Source: Actinomadura rubrisoli
GTDB taxonomy: Bacteria; Actinomycetota; Actinomycetes; Streptosporangiales; Streptosporangiaceae
Direction of reading: 5' to 3'
DNA: 46,791 nucleotides
NCBI RefSeq assembly: GCF_004349215.1
Contig: NZ_SMKU01000026.1
Coordinates: 1-46,791 of the forward strand
Shown here: positions 17,933 through 26,007 of the stretch, piece after piece
Layout of the letters: every line of letters starts with the position of its first letter
How positions within the stretch are numbered: position 1 is the first letter of the stretch
The notes under the pieces: generated by a model
Seen by the model: the letters and a program-made list of their open reading frames with translations, nothing else
Told to the model about the DNA's origin: nothing
The model's database searches: none
Position numbers and translations under genes: made by a program

Positions 17933-17961
17933 TTGACGGAACTGCGCCCCCGATGCACTTT
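17933..17961 (+). promoter_or_regulatory. Predicted promoter of a leader ORF
   Basis: TTGACG at 17933-17938, a 17-base spacer and CACTTT at 17956-17961. The -10 box ends six bases before ATG 17968, the same spacing seen at other leaderless starts in this window. Confidence 0.6.
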
Positions 17962-17967
17962 TCTTAC

Positions 17968-18000
17968 ATGTGCCTCACGCGGACCGCCGACCCGCCGTAG
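17968..18000 (+). CDS. Putative short leader peptide
   Basis: ATG TGC ... TAG encodes MCLTRTADPP, ten residues with a cysteine at position 2 and a double proline before the stop. It starts six bases after a good promoter, so it would be translated from the mRNA 5' end. Such short upstream ORFs often act in attenuation; what it would control is unclear, since the next convincing gene (Lrp) is 370 bases on. No homologue recognised. Confidence 0.35.
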   Translation: MCLTRTADPP

Positions 18001-18369
18001 GGGCGTGACATCAGAACACCGGGAGAAGGCGCATGCAGGCCACGCACTTGGACCCGGTCAGCCGCGCTCGGCCGCGCCGCGGGCCGCCTCGCCCGCGCGG
18101 CGATCCCCGAAGCGATCACCGCCACCCCGCACGCCCACCGCCCGGCGCGCCCCCGCGCCGGGCGCGCGGCGTGAGCCCCGGCGTCTCGCTTTCGTGCCGG
18201 TTTACGCGGCGCCGAAATCGTCGCTCCCCCGATCGGGGGGTAGACGCTTCGACGGCCGCCGGGCAGGACGAACACGAGCAAGATCAATATTTGACGTCAC
18301 ACCGTCCCGAAATGGAATGATCTTGCAGTTGCTGGCAAAACGATTCATCACATGTCGAGGAGGACAGCC

Positions 18370-19281
18370 GTGCTGGATGCGGTCGACGCCGTGCTCGTCC
18401 GCGAGCTCCAGCGGGATGGCAGGGCGACGTTCCAGGCGCTCGCCGACCGCGTCGGGCTTTCCCGCACGGCCGTGCGGGCGCGGGTGCAGAACCTTCTCGA
18501 AACCGAGGTCGTCCGCGTCGTCGGCATTGTGCACGCCGCCGTGGTCGGCGCAGAGGCGATCGGGCACGTCTCGGTCACCGTCGAGGGTTCGGCGAGGGAG
18601 GTGGCCGGAGCCATCGCCGAGCACCCGGCGGTCAGCTTCACCGCGCTGACCGCCGGCCCCTACGACCTGGTCGCGCAGGTGCGCACCCGCGACGACACCG
18701 CGCTCGCGGCCGAGGTGGACCACATCAGGTCCATACCCGGCGTGCGCGCGGCGGAGGTGTTCCGTTCGGTCTCCACCGTGCGCGATACGCACGCGGTGGT
18801 TCGGGAGCTCGGCGAGGTCACCCTCGACGACATCGACTGGCGGCTCCTCCAGGAGTTGCAGCGCGACGGCCGCGCCCCCTACACCAGGCTCGCCAACATC
18901 ATCGGCCTGTCGCAGGCCGCCACCCGGGCCCGGGTGGTCAGGCTCATGCGCACGGGCGTCATCCAGGTCACCGGCCTGGCCGATCCGCTGGCCCTCGGCG
19001 CCGCCGAGCTCGGCGGCTTCGGCCTGGTGGTGACCGGCGGGCTGCGGAAGGTCGCCGAGGCGGTGGCCGCCCAGGAGGGCATCCGCTACCTGGCGACCGG
19101 GTTCGGCCGCTACGACATCGTCGGGCAGGCCGAGGCCGCCTCCCGCGGGGAGCTCGTCGAGGTCCTGGACGCCATCCGGTCCGTCCCCGGCGTGACGGTG
19201 CGCGAGTCCTGGCACCACCTGGACGTGGTGAAGGAGTCCTACGCGGTCGAACTCCCCGAGAGACCCCTGAACGGGCAGTAG
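18370..19281 (+). CDS. Double-domain Lrp/AsnC family transcriptional regulator
   Basis: A 303-residue protein made of two Lrp/AsnC units. Unit 1 (about 1-145) has an HTH, LVRELQRDGRATFQALADRV, then GLSRTAVRARVQNLLE. Unit 2 (about 150-300) has WRLLQELQRDGRAPYTRLAN, then GLSQAATRARVVRLMRTGVI. Each is followed by a RAM-like ligand domain (ALTAGPYDLVAQVRTRDD; LATGFGRYDIVGQAEAASRG). Family members sense amino acids or related metabolites. The GTG at 18370 with GAGGAGGA upstream is the best start; an in-frame ATG at 18352 would leave no ribosome site. It is isolated from other genes on its strand, so its targets cannot be named. Confidence 0.88.
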   Translation: MLDAVDAVLVRELQRDGRATFQALADRVGLSRTAVRARVQNLLETEVVRVVGIVHAAVVGAEAIGHVSVTVEGSAREVAGAIAEHPAVSFTALTAGPYDLVAQVRTRDDTALAAEVDHIRSIPGVRAAEVFRSVSTVRDTHAVVRELGEVTLDDIDWRLLQELQRDGRAPYTRLANIIGLSQAATRARVVRLMRTGVIQVTGLADPLALGAAELGGFGLVVTGGLRKVAEAVAAQEGIRYLATGFGRYDIVGQAEAASRGELVEVLDAIRSVPGVTVRESWHHLDVVKESYAVELPERPLNGQ

Positions 19282-19287
19282 AAGGGC

Positions 19288-19319
19288 GCCTCGGTCACGG
19301 TGCGCACCGTGGCCGAGGC
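19288..19319. terminator. Strong hairpin between convergent genes
   Basis: GCCTCGG and CCGAGGC arms (19288-19294 with 19313-19319) extend inward through a further seven pairs (one G-T) to a GCGC loop. No T-run follows, which is common in high-GC actinomycetes. It lies six bases after the lrp stop codon and ends that transcript, possibly the antiporter transcript too. Confidence 0.7.
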
Positions 19320-19342
19320 AGGCACGCCCTCCTCACCGCGCC

Positions 19343-19384
19343 CTGAACACGGCGCACTGAACACGGCGCCTTGAACACGGCGGC
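19343..19384. repeat. Three 14-base tandem repeats
   Basis: CTGAACACGGCGCA, CTGAACACGGCGCC and TTGAACACGGCGGC stand head to tail at 19343-19384, with a weaker CGACACGGCGCC at about 19402-19413. They lie between the lrp hairpin and the stop codon of the antiporter gene. Confidence 0.7.
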
Positions 19385-19413
19385 CTGCCCGCGGCGTCCT
19401 GCGACACGGCGCC

Positions 19414-21024
19414 CTAGTCCCGGTGCAGGGCGACCTCTTCCAGGTCGAGCTCGTGCATGACGCGGTCGAGCACCTCGTCGTCGATGCGCCGCTCGTCCCG
19501 CATCCGGACGAACACGCGCCGCTCCGCCGACAGCATCTCCCGCCGCAGCCGCCGGTAGGTCGCCGTCGGGACCTCCTCGCCCTCCGGGCCCGTCCCGCCG
19601 CCGAGCCGCTCCCACGCCCGCAGCTGCCGGTGCTCGGCCAGCTCCCGCAGCCGCGTCACGACCGACTCGTCCAGTTCCTCCTCGGCGTTCAGCTCCTCCA
19701 GCCGCTCCAGCGCGGCCTGCGCGGCGGCGTGCTGGGCGCCCGCCTCCGCCACGGTGTCGGTGTAGCGCTCCCGGTCGCTGCCCACGCGCAGCACGCGGAT
19801 CAGCATCGGGAACGTCAGCCCCTGCACCAGCAGCGTCCCGAGGACGGTCGTGAACGTGAGGAAAAGGATCAGGTCGCGGCCCGGGAACGGCTTGTCGTCC
19901 GAGGTCACGAATGGGATCGCGAACGCGGCGGCCAGCGACACCACCCCGCGCATCCCCGCCCACGACACGATGACCCGGCCGCGCCAGCCGATTCCGCTGT
20001 CCTTCTCGCGCGCCCGTTTCGACACCCATACCGGGATGTAGGACGCGGGGAACACCCACACGAACCGCGCGGCGACGGTCACCGCGAAGATCGCGACGGC
20101 CCATCCGGCCAGCTCCGTCCAGCCGCGCTGGGACAGCCCGTCGATCACCGGTGGCAGCTGGAGCCCGATCAGCAGGAACACCACCGTCTCCAGGACGAAG
20201 ACCATGACCTTCCAGAACGAGCGCCCGATCAGCCGCGTCACGGCGGGCGACTCGGTGAACCGGTGGCCCAGGTACAGCCCGCTGACCACCACCGCGATGA
20301 CCCCGGACGCGTGGACCGTCTCGGCGATCAGGTAGGCGGCGAACGGGGCCGCGAGCGCCACGCCGTTCTCCACGAGCGGATCGTCCAGCCGGGTCCGCAG
20401 CCAGTGCAGCGGCGGCCCGAGCAGCAGGCCCACCGCCGCCCCGGCGAGCGCCGCGAACAGGAAGCGCAGCGCGCCGTCGGCGAGGGTGAAGCCCGCGCCC
20501 GTCGCCGCGATGACCGCCACCCGGAACGCCGTCAGCGCCGTGGCGTCGTTGAACAGGCTCTCGCCGACCAGCACCGTCACCGCCCGGCGCGGCAGGCCGA
20601 GGCGCTGCGCCACGCTCACCGCCGCGACCGCGTCCGGCGGCGCCACGATCGCGCCGAGCACGAACGCCGCCGACAGCGGCAGCCCGGGCACCAGCAGGTG
20701 CGCGGTGTACCCGACGGCGAAGGTGGTGAACAGCACCAGCCCCACCGACAGCAGCGCGATCGACCGGACGTTCTCGCGCAGGTTGTAGTAGGAGCTCTGC
20801 CACGCCGCCGAGAACAGCAGCGGCGGCAGGAACACATACAGCACGAACTCGGGGTCGAGCTCGAACTCCGGCACGCCCGGCACGAACGAGAGCAGCAGCC
20901 CCGCGATCACCAGGACCAGCGGCGCCGACAGCCCGAGCCGCCGCGCCGCCGCGGCCACCGTCAGGGCGCTGACCGGCACGGCCAGCAGCCACAGCGCCTG
21001 CGTCGTCTCCACCTGCCAGATCAT
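19414..21024 (-). CDS. Na+/H+ antiporter, CPA1/NhaP family (copy 1)
   Basis: A 536-residue membrane protein with about 12 hydrophobic segments over residues 8-415 and a hydrophilic C-terminal tail of about 115 residues rich in Glu/Arg helices. Family motifs: FLPPLLFSAAWQ, LGAIVAPPDAVAAVSVAQRL (ion-binding region), VGESLFNDATALTAF with the conserved NDA, and GMRGVVSLAAAFAIP. It exchanges cytoplasmic Na+ for external H+ for pH and salt homeostasis. ATG 21022-21024. A second member of the family is encoded at 26008-27585; the two are diverged and on opposite strands. Confidence 0.9.
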   Translation of the reverse strand: MIWQVETTQALWLLAVPVSALTVAAAARRLGLSAPLVLVIAGLLLSFVPGVPEFELDPEFVLYVFLPPLLFSAAWQSSYYNLRENVRSIALLSVGLVLFTTFAVGYTAHLLVPGLPLSAAFVLGAIVAPPDAVAAVSVAQRLGLPRRAVTVLVGESLFNDATALTAFRVAVIAATGAGFTLADGALRFLFAALAGAAVGLLLGPPLHWLRTRLDDPLVENGVALAAPFAAYLIAETVHASGVIAVVVSGLYLGHRFTESPAVTRLIGRSFWKVMVFVLETVVFLLIGLQLPPVIDGLSQRGWTELAGWAVAIFAVTVAARFVWVFPASYIPVWVSKRAREKDSGIGWRGRVIVSWAGMRGVVSLAAAFAIPFVTSDDKPFPGRDLILFLTFTTVLGTLLVQGLTFPMLIRVLRVGSDRERYTDTVAEAGAQHAAAQAALERLEELNAEEELDESVVTRLRELAEHRQLRAWERLGGGTGPEGEEVPTATYRRLRREMLSAERRVFVRMRDERRIDDEVLDRVMHELDLEEVALHRD

Positions 21025-21082
21025 GGCATGACCGGCCCGGGACCGGGCGCCTCCGGTGCCGGTCAGGACCGGTCGGCGCCGG

Positions 21083-21973
21083 TCAGTGGTGGTCGCGGCC
21101 CCGGGACTCGCGGGCGGTCTCCTTGGCGAACGCCAGGAAGTCGCGGGCCGCTGGGGGCAGCCGCCGGTGGGCGTGGACGAGGCCGATCATCCGGGTGATC
21201 GGCGGCATGAACGACCGGACGGCCACGCCCTCGGTGTCGTCCAGCTGGTTGCGGTACCACAGCAGCGAGCCCATGCCGGCGCGGACCCAGCCCAGCCAGG
21301 AGCCGCGCTCGTCGGACTCCACCGCGGCGACCGGGGTGGCGCCGATGCGCCGCAGCATGGTGTCGATCTCCAGGCGGCGGGGGCTGCCGCGGGCGGGCAG
21401 GACGAGGCGCATGCCGTCCAGCGCGTTCAGGGGCACCGGCTCGCGCACCTTCAGGGCGGGCGGGGAGATCAGCACGACCTCGCGCTGCTCGAACGGGTGC
21501 GCGGCCATGTCGCCGGGCACGGGCAGGTCGGTGAGCGCGAGGTCGGCGCGGCCGGCGCGCACGGCGGCCGCGACCTGGTCGCGGCCGTCGCAGCGGACGA
21601 CGCGGACGCGGACGGCCGGCTGGTCGCGGGCGAAGCGGGGGATGAGCCGCCCGGTCAGCTCCGGCTCCAGCGAGGAGGTGGTGGCGATGCGCAGGTCCGT
21701 GCCGCGCTGCCCGTTGGGACGGGCGCCGGACATCCCCTCGATCGCCTCGACGGCGTCCAGCGCGACCCGGGCCTGCCGGACGACCTGCTCGCCGATCGTG
21801 GTGAGGACGACGCCGCGCCCGGACCGGGCGAACAGCTCGACGCCGAGTTCGCGCTCCAGCTCCCGGACGGCCCTGGACAGGGCGGGCTGGGCGACATAGA
21901 GAGCCTGGGCCGCCGACGTCATCGTGCCGTGGTCGGCGGTCGCCACGACGTAGCGCAGCTGCCGCAGATTCAT
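21083..21973 (-). CDS. LysR family transcriptional regulator
   Basis: A 296-residue LysR protein. The HTH is at residues 1-62: MNLRQLRYVVATADHGTMTS, AAQALYVAQPALSRAVRELE. The C-terminal effector domain begins near residue 88 (DLRIATTSSLEPELTGRLIP). I chose ATG 21971-21973 because TACGGT at 21980-21985 ends exactly six bases before it; a TTG 18 bases upstream is unlikely. It follows the DHA2 exporter gene on the same strand after 109 bases and has its own promoter. It may regulate that exporter, but LysR proteins usually control divergent genes and none is present here. Confidence 0.87.
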   Translation of the reverse strand: MNLRQLRYVVATADHGTMTSAAQALYVAQPALSRAVRELERELGVELFARSGRGVVLTTIGEQVVRQARVALDAVEAIEGMSGARPNGQRGTDLRIATTSSLEPELTGRLIPRFARDQPAVRVRVVRCDGRDQVAAAVRAGRADLALTDLPVPGDMAAHPFEQREVVLISPPALKVREPVPLNALDGMRLVLPARGSPRRLEIDTMLRRIGATPVAAVESDERGSWLGWVRAGMGSLLWYRNQLDDTEGVAVRSFMPPITRMIGLVHAHRRLPPAARDFLAFAKETARESRGRDHH

Positions 21974-22082
21974 GTCTTGACCGTATGACAACGAGGGGAT
22001 GCGGTCTTGGACATAGCCGGAATCGGACCGGAGATTTCCCCATTCTCACCGCGATGACCTGGTGATCAAGGACGGTGAGGGG

Positions 22083-23633
22083 TCAGGCGGCGCCCGCCCT
22101 GGGGGCGGGGACGGTCTCCGCTTCGGGCTGGAGCTGCGGGGCGCCGACGCCGCAGTGGCTCTTGCACTGCGGCTCAGTCACCTCGCCGCCGGGGGCGCGG
22201 AGCGCGTCGTCGCCGACGGTCAGGAAGCTCAGCACGGCACCGGCCGCCAGCAGCGCGGCGCAGATCACCATGGCGAGCCGGAACCCGCCCGAGAAGTCGC
22301 CCGGGTCGTCGTAGGCGTCCCCGGTCAGCCCGGCCAGCGGCGGGATCGCCGCGACCGCGAGCAGCCCGGCGGCCCGCGCCACCGCGTTGTTGACGCCGCT
22401 GGCCACGCCCGCGTGCCGCTCGTCGGCGGTGGCGAGGACGGTCGCGGTCAGCGGCGCGACCACCGCCGCGAGGCCGAGCCCGAACACGATCACGGCGGGC
22501 AGGATTGTCCACGCGTAGGAGGCGTCCTTGCCGATCCGGCTGACCAGCACCATCCCGCCGGCGGCGACGAGCAGCCCCGCCGTCATGGGCAGCCGGGGCC
22601 CGATCTTCTGCGCGACCGCGCCCGCCCGCGCCGACAGCAGCAGCATCAGCGCCGTGACTGGCAGCAGCGCCGTCCCGGCGGCGATGGGCGAGAACCCGCC
22701 GACCACCTGGAGGTTGAGGACGAACAGGAAGAACATGACGCCCATCCCGCCGTACACCACGAACGTGACGACGTTGACGGCGGAGAACTGCCGCGAGGCG
22801 AACACCTCCAGCGGCAGCATCGGCTGCGGCGCCTCCCGCCGCGACCGGGTGCCCGGCAGGCGCCGGCCCTTGCCGCGGGACCGCTCCACCAGCACGAACA
22901 CGACGGCGGCCGCCACCCCCGCGACGGCGGCGGCGCCCACCAGCGCCGGGGCGGTGGTGCCGGCGGGCGCCTCGGTGAGCGCGTAGGTCGTCCCGGCGAG
23001 GGCGAGCGCGGCCAGCGCCGCCCCCAGCACGTCGAAGCGCCCGTGCGCGCCCGGGTCGAGGCTCTCGGGGACGTGCCGCACCGCCACCAGCACCACGATC
23101 ACGGCGAGCGGGACGTTGAGCAGGAACACCCAGCGCCATCCCGCCGCCTCGACCAGCCAGCCGCCCGCGAACGGCCCGACCGCCCCGGCGACGCCGCCCA
23201 GGCCCGACCAGGCGCCGACCGCGCGCGGCCGGTCGTCGGCCGCGAACGACGCCTGGATGATCGCCAGCGAGCCCGGCGTCAGCAGCGCCCCGCCGACGCC
23301 CTGCAGCGCCCGCGACGCCACCAGCATGCCGACGTCCTGCGCGGCGCCGCACAGCACCGACGCGACCGCGAACCACACGACGCCGACCAGGAAGATCCGC
23401 CGCCGGCCGTAGCGGTCGCCCAGCGAGCCTCCGAGCAGGATGAACCCCGCGAGCGTGAGCGTGTAGGCGTTGACCGTCCACTGGAGCCCGGCCATGTCGG
23501 CGTCCAGGTCGCGCGCCAGCCTCGGCAGCGCCACGTTGACCACCGTGGCGTCGAGCATGGCCACGCTCGACCCGAGCACGGTCGCCAGCAGGATCCAGCG
23601 CCCCGGGCCGGTGCTCAACCGGACGTCGGCCAT
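22083..23633 (-). CDS. DHA2 family (EmrB/QacA-type) MFS drug exporter
   Basis: A 516-residue, 14-helix major facilitator. Motifs: the DHA2 motif C-like LDATVVNVALPRLARDL, motif A GGSLGDRYGRRRIFLVG, and GVGGALLTPGSLAIIQASF. The tail after the last helix is cysteine- and proline-containing (QCKSHCGVGAP). It would export drugs or hydrophobic compounds using the proton gradient. ATG 23631-23633 overlaps the stop of the upstream zinc-finger gene (TAATG), so the two are translationally coupled. Confidence 0.9.
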   Translation of the reverse strand: MADVRLSTGPGRWILLATVLGSSVAMLDATVVNVALPRLARDLDADMAGLQWTVNAYTLTLAGFILLGGSLGDRYGRRRIFLVGVVWFAVASVLCGAAQDVGMLVASRALQGVGGALLTPGSLAIIQASFAADDRPRAVGAWSGLGGVAGAVGPFAGGWLVEAAGWRWVFLLNVPLAVIVVLVAVRHVPESLDPGAHGRFDVLGAALAALALAGTTYALTEAPAGTTAPALVGAAAVAGVAAAVVFVLVERSRGKGRRLPGTRSRREAPQPMLPLEVFASRQFSAVNVVTFVVYGGMGVMFFLFVLNLQVVGGFSPIAAGTALLPVTALMLLLSARAGAVAQKIGPRLPMTAGLLVAAGGMVLVSRIGKDASYAWTILPAVIVFGLGLAAVVAPLTATVLATADERHAGVASGVNNAVARAAGLLAVAAIPPLAGLTGDAYDDPGDFSGGFRLAMVICAALLAAGAVLSFLTVGDDALRAPGGEVTEPQCKSHCGVGAPQLQPEAETVPAPRAGAA

Positions 23634-23896
23634 TACACGATCAGATCATCGACGAAGCACCAGCGCCAGTCCTCACCGGGCTCGAACGACCGGACGATCG
23701 GGTGCCCCTCGTTCTTGTAGTGCGCCGTCGCGTGCCGCATCGGAGAGGAGTCGCAGCAGCCCACGTGGCCGCAGCTCAGGCACAGCCGCAGATGGACCCA
23801 CCGGGTGCCCTCCTCCAGGCACTCCTGGCACCCCTGCGGGGTGCGCGGATCCGGGTCCTGGGCCGGGATCGACCGCACATGCTCACACGTTGCCAT
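23633..23896 (-). CDS. UBP-type zinc finger domain protein
   Basis: An 87-residue protein that is essentially one UBP (ubiquitin-hydrolase-type) zinc finger: CEHV, CQECLEEGTRWVHLRLCLSC, GHVGCCDSS, then HATAHYKNEGHP. All the cysteines and histidines are present. Such stand-alone domains are common in actinomycetes, where there is usually no ubiquitin, so the ligand is unknown. The start is ATG 23894-23896; a longer frame adds an unrelated 12 residues. Its stop overlaps the ATG of the DHA2 exporter (TAATG), which suggests a joint role. Confidence 0.85.
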   Translation of the reverse strand: MATCEHVRSIPAQDPDPRTPQGCQECLEEGTRWVHLRLCLSCGHVGCCDSSPMRHATAHYKNEGHPIVRSFEPGEDWRWCFVDDLIV

Positions 23897-23947
23897 GCGT
23901 GCATCGTCGCACGCCGGAGGCCGTTTGATCACGACCGGCCCGCGCGG

Positions 23948-24994
23948 TCACCAGTGATCGGGGCTGAACGGCTCGTCCTCGGGACGCGCCGACTCCGACA
24001 GCAGCCGCAGGTCCGACTCGACCATCATCGTCACCAGGGCCTCGAAGCCGATCCGGGGCTCCCAGCCGAGCTGCTCGCGGGCCCGCTTCGGGTCGGCGCA
24101 CAGCAGGTCCACCTCCGCCGGGCGGGTGTACTGCTCGTCCAGGACGACGTGGTCCTCCCAGTCCAGGCCCGCCGTCCGGAACGCGAAGTCCACCAGCTCC
24201 CGCACCGACTGGGTCCGGCCCGTCCCGATGACGTAGTCCACGGGGGCGTCCTGCGCCAGCATCAGCCGCATCGCGCGGGCGTAGTCGCCGGCGTAGCCCC
24301 AGTCGCGCCGCGCGTCGAGGTTGCCCAGGCGCAGCTCGGTGGCGAGGCCCAGCCTGATGCGGGCCGCGCCCAGCGACACCTTCCGCGTGACGAACTCCGC
24401 CCCGCGGCGCGGCGACTCGTGGTTGAACAGGATCCCGCTGACCGCGAACATCCCGTACGACTCGCGGTAGTTCTGCGTGATGTAGTGCCCGTAGCTCTTG
24501 GCGACCCCGTACGGGCTGCGCGGGTGGAACGGCGTCCGCTCGTTCTGCGGCGTCTCCCGGACCATCCCGAACATCTCCGAGGAGGACGCCTGGTAGAAGC
24601 GGATCTGCGCCCGCCCGGGCGTGCGGGACGGGCTGATGCCCGACACCACCCGGATCGCCTCCAGCATCCGCAGCACGCCCATCCCGGTCACCTCGGCGGT
24701 GAGCTCGGCCTGCTGCCACGACATCGGCACGTAGGAGATGGCGCCCAGGTTGTAGACCTCGTCGGGCTGGACGCGCTCCACCGCGGAGATCAGGCTGCCC
24801 TGGTCCAGCAGGTCCCCGGTGGTGATCCGCACGTCGCCGATGTGCTTGCGCAGCCGGGACACGTGGGGGTTGGCCTGGCCGCGCACCAGACCCCACACCT
24901 CGTACCCCTGCTCAAGCAGATGCTCGGCCAGGTACGAGCCGTCCTGCCCGGTGATGCCGGTGATGAGTGCTCGCCTGGACAGCGGATCCTCCAT
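23948..24994 (-). CDS. gmd: GDP-mannose 4,6-dehydratase
   Basis: A 348-residue short-chain (extended SDR) sugar nucleotide dehydratase. It has the NAD(P) motif ALITGITGQDGSYLAEHLLE, the Gmd hallmark YQASSSEMFG with catalytic Ser/Glu, the YGVAKSYGHY proton-relay (Tyr-x3-Lys), and NHESPRRGAEFVTRK for GDP binding. It makes GDP-4-keto-6-deoxymannose, precursor of GDP-fucose, rhamnose or perosamine sugars. No partner epimerase/reductase or glycosyltransferase is in the window, so the end product is unknown. ATG 24992-24994 lacks a ribosome site; GGAGG occurs just inside the gene, so a start slightly downstream is possible. Confidence 0.9.
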   Translation of the reverse strand: MEDPLSRRALITGITGQDGSYLAEHLLEQGYEVWGLVRGQANPHVSRLRKHIGDVRITTGDLLDQGSLISAVERVQPDEVYNLGAISYVPMSWQQAELTAEVTGMGVLRMLEAIRVVSGISPSRTPGRAQIRFYQASSSEMFGMVRETPQNERTPFHPRSPYGVAKSYGHYITQNYRESYGMFAVSGILFNHESPRRGAEFVTRKVSLGAARIRLGLATELRLGNLDARRDWGYAGDYARAMRLMLAQDAPVDYVIGTGRTQSVRELVDFAFRTAGLDWEDHVVLDEQYTRPAEVDLLCADPKRAREQLGWEPRIGFEALVTMMVESDLRLLSESARPEDEPFSPDHW

Positions 24995-25093
24995 GGCTGA
25001 ATAGGTCGGGCCCGCCGCGCACGGGAGCCGCGGCGAGCGTGGCCTCTGAGGTTAGCGACCCCGTCCCGATGCTGACGAGGGAGGGCGACGTTT

Positions 25094-25118
25094 GAACCGA
25101 ATTCGCTTCTGGTTCACA
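25094..25118. promoter_or_regulatory. Inverted repeat between gmd and the CGNR gene
   Basis: TGAACC and GGTTCA arms separated by 12 bases lie in the 184-base gap. Both neighbours are on the minus strand, so this could be an operator upstream of gmd. No regulator is identified. Confidence 0.3.
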
Positions 25119-25178
25119 GGGGCCGCACATCACCGCAGGTACGCGGGCGGCCGGATGGAGCGGCCGGGATCGAAACGA

Positions 25179-25739
25179 CTACCGGGTCGTCGCTTCGCGC
25201 TGGCGGGCGCGGTAGGCGGCCACGTGCATGCGGTTGCCGCAGGTGCGGCTGTCGCAGTAGCGGCGGCAGCGGTTGCGCGACAGGTCGACCAGGACGCGCG
25301 AGCAGTCGGGCGCCTCGCAGGTGCGCAGCCGGTCGAGCTCGCCCGCCGCCACCACGTACGCCAGCGCCATGCCGCAGTCGGCCGCCAGGTGCTCGCCGAC
25401 GGGCGCGCCCGGGGCGAAGTAGTGCACGTGCCAGTCATAGCCGTCGTGGTCGGTCAGGTGCGGGGTGGTGCGCACCTCGCCCACGATGTCGTTGACCAGC
25501 CGGACGGCGGTCGGAACGTCGGAGGCCCGGAACACGGCGTGGAACCGGTCGCGCAGGTCGATGGCGCGGGCCAGATCGGCCTCGGTGAGCTCCCCCACGT
25601 CGCTGAACAGGTTGCGCGCCACGAAGGAGCGCAGGCCGGGCAGTCCGCCGAGCTCCTCGACGCCGGAGGCGGCGCCGCCGGTGTTGATCAGGTCGACGAC
25701 GACGGCGAGCGCCTGCTCGGTGTCATGAGTGAAGATCAC
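25179..25739 (-). CDS. CGNR zinc finger / ABATE domain protein
   Basis: A 186-residue protein. The N-terminal part (about 1-130) is the ABATE stress-type domain (TEQALAVVVDLINTGG, LRDRFHAVFRASDVP). The C-terminal CGNR zinc finger (about 138-180) reads TCEAPDCSRVLVDLSRNRCR, RYCDSRTCGNRMHVAAYRAR, with four cysteines and the CGNR signature. These are putative transcriptional regulators; ligands unknown. The start is GTG 25737-25739 with GGAG five bases upstream. It is divergent from the second antiporter gene, which it may control. Confidence 0.88.
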   Translation of the reverse strand: MIFTHDTEQALAVVVDLINTGGAASGVEELGGLPGLRSFVARNLFSDVGELTEADLARAIDLRDRFHAVFRASDVPTAVRLVNDIVGEVRTTPHLTDHDGYDWHVHYFAPGAPVGEHLAADCGMALAYVVAAGELDRLRTCEAPDCSRVLVDLSRNRCRRYCDSRTCGNRMHVAAYRARQREATTR

Positions 25740-25995
25740 GATGACTCCAGTCTCCGGGGGACCGGGGCGTGCTGCTCCTGGGGGTCTCCCCTGACCCCCC
25801 AGCGCGGTGCGGAGGTGGTCGTGCGCCCGGCAACGCCGCCGGGGCCGGAACGCGGCCCGGCCTCAACCATATGACGCGGAGAGCCCCCTTCCGCGCACAC
25901 CCCGCCATGAATCGGGGGCGCTCCAGGCGCCCGCATCCTGCGGGAACGTTCCAGCATCGGCGGCGCCCGCCGCGCGTACCGGACGGCTTTCGGGA

Positions 25996-26001
25996 CAGGA
26001 T
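25996..26001 (+). promoter_or_regulatory. Possible -10 box of the second antiporter gene
   Basis: CAGGAT ends six bases before GTG 26008, matching the leaderless pattern. No convincing -35 element is seen, so this is weak. The rest of the 268-base gap upstream (25740-26007) has GC-rich inverted repeats but no gene. Confidence 0.35.
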
Positions 26002-26007
26002 CAGGGC

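Noticed and set aside
18033..18320. Open frame with ribosome site GGGAGAAGG, 95 codons
   Set aside because: The translated sequence is almost only Arg, Pro and Gly and looks like a frame shadow of GC-rich DNA; codon bias favours another frame that has no start.
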